A stretch of DNA of 6,306 nt from Bacillota bacterium (GTDB taxonomy: Bacteria > Bacillota > Clostridia > Lachnospirales > Cellulosilyticaceae). The stretch lies in NCBI GenBank assembly GCA_023457875.1, contig JAEXBC010000196.1, forward strand, positions 1-6,306, written 5' to 3'. Shown piece after piece: positions 6,102 to 6,306 of the stretch. The first letter of the stretch is position 1; each line of letters begins with the position of its first letter. The notes below the pieces were generated by a model, which had not been told where the DNA came from, made no database searches, and saw only the letters and a program-made list of their open reading frames with translations. Position numbers and translations under genes: made by a program.

Positions 6102-6306
6102 ACTTCACATTTTGTAAAATTCTTATATCGGAAATTACTCTTTCCAGTCCTTCTTGAACATCATATCGAATACTTCCGTGACTGGTTTCTACCATGCAAG
6201 TCGTGTCATTTAATGCTTCACATGTTTCAAGTACAACTTGCTTCTTAATCTGTGTAATCGCTTCTTTTTGTGCTTTGGGCAAGCGTTCAAACAGGCTGGG
6301 CGAGAG
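6100..6306 (-). CDS. fliH: Flagellar assembly protein FliH, C-terminal part only
   Basis: The frame stays open to the right edge of the window, so this is the last 68 codons of a longer gene whose start lies outside. FliH is the stator-like regulator that binds FliI and docks it at the export gate through FliN/C-ring contacts. The visible end carries the usual FliH/type III stator C-terminal pattern, C-M-V-E-T-S-H-G-S-I-R-Y followed by a short amphipathic helix (G-L-E-R-V-I-S-D-I). This resembles the family's C-x-(I/V)-E-T/S-x-x-G-x-I-D block. The usual D of that block is replaced here by R-Y-D. It stops with TAG 8 bases before the fliI ATG. The identity rests on this short motif and on the position directly ahead of fliI, where FliH is expected. 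Confidence 0.85.
   Translation of the reverse strand, partial: LSPSLFERLPKAQKEAITQIKKQVVLETCEALNDTTCMVETSHGSIRYDVQEGLERVISDIRILQNVK

Noticed and set aside
6280..6282. TTG codon as a possible start of a separate 60-residue protein before fliI
   Set aside because: The frame continues open to the window edge, no ribosome binding site precedes the TTG, and the sequence matches the C-terminus of FliH, so it is an internal leucine.
1..6306. CRISPR arrays, tRNA or rRNA genes, insertion sequences, phage genes, riboswitches
   Set aside because: The window is almost fully occupied by co-directional flagellar genes with gaps of at most 55 bases; no repeats, RNA gene features or transposase motifs were seen.

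Overview
The window is an internal piece of a large flagellar (fla/che-type) operon from a low-GC Gram-positive bacterium. The AT-rich sequence, strong AGGAGG-type ribosome binding sites, the gene order and the style of the FlgE, FlgD and FliK proteins point to a motile Clostridia member, plausibly in or near Lachnospirales. That placement is inference; no marker gene here fixes the genus.

All genes lie on the minus strand, so transcription runs from the right edge to the left edge: 'fliH (only the C-terminal 68 codons are present), fliI, fliJ, a membrane-anchored MotE/YlxF-like gene, fliK, flgD, flgE, and the first 8 codons of swrD (flbD). The order matches the Bacillus subtilis fliH-fliI-fliJ-ylxF-fliK-flgD-flgE-swrD block. 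Gaps between genes are 0 to 16 bases except for 55 bases between flgD and flgE. No terminator or convincing promoter is visible, so both ends of the transcript lie outside the window.

The genes describe one stage of flagellum building. FliH, FliI and FliJ form the cytoplasmic ATPase complex that feeds the flagellar type III export gate. FlgD caps the growing hook, FlgE is the hook subunit and FliK measures hook length and switches export specificity. The MotE-like protein and SwrD are tied to motor or stator function in other bacteria.

Almost everything is ordinary core flagellar machinery, and no undescribed system is evident. The points most worth a second look are an FlgD whose C-terminal half is three diverged copies of one small beta module, a single cysteine in the FlgE hook protein at a place that invites comparison with spirochaete lysinoalanine cross-linking, and a repeated arrangement in which the stop codon of one gene overlaps the ribosome binding site of the next.
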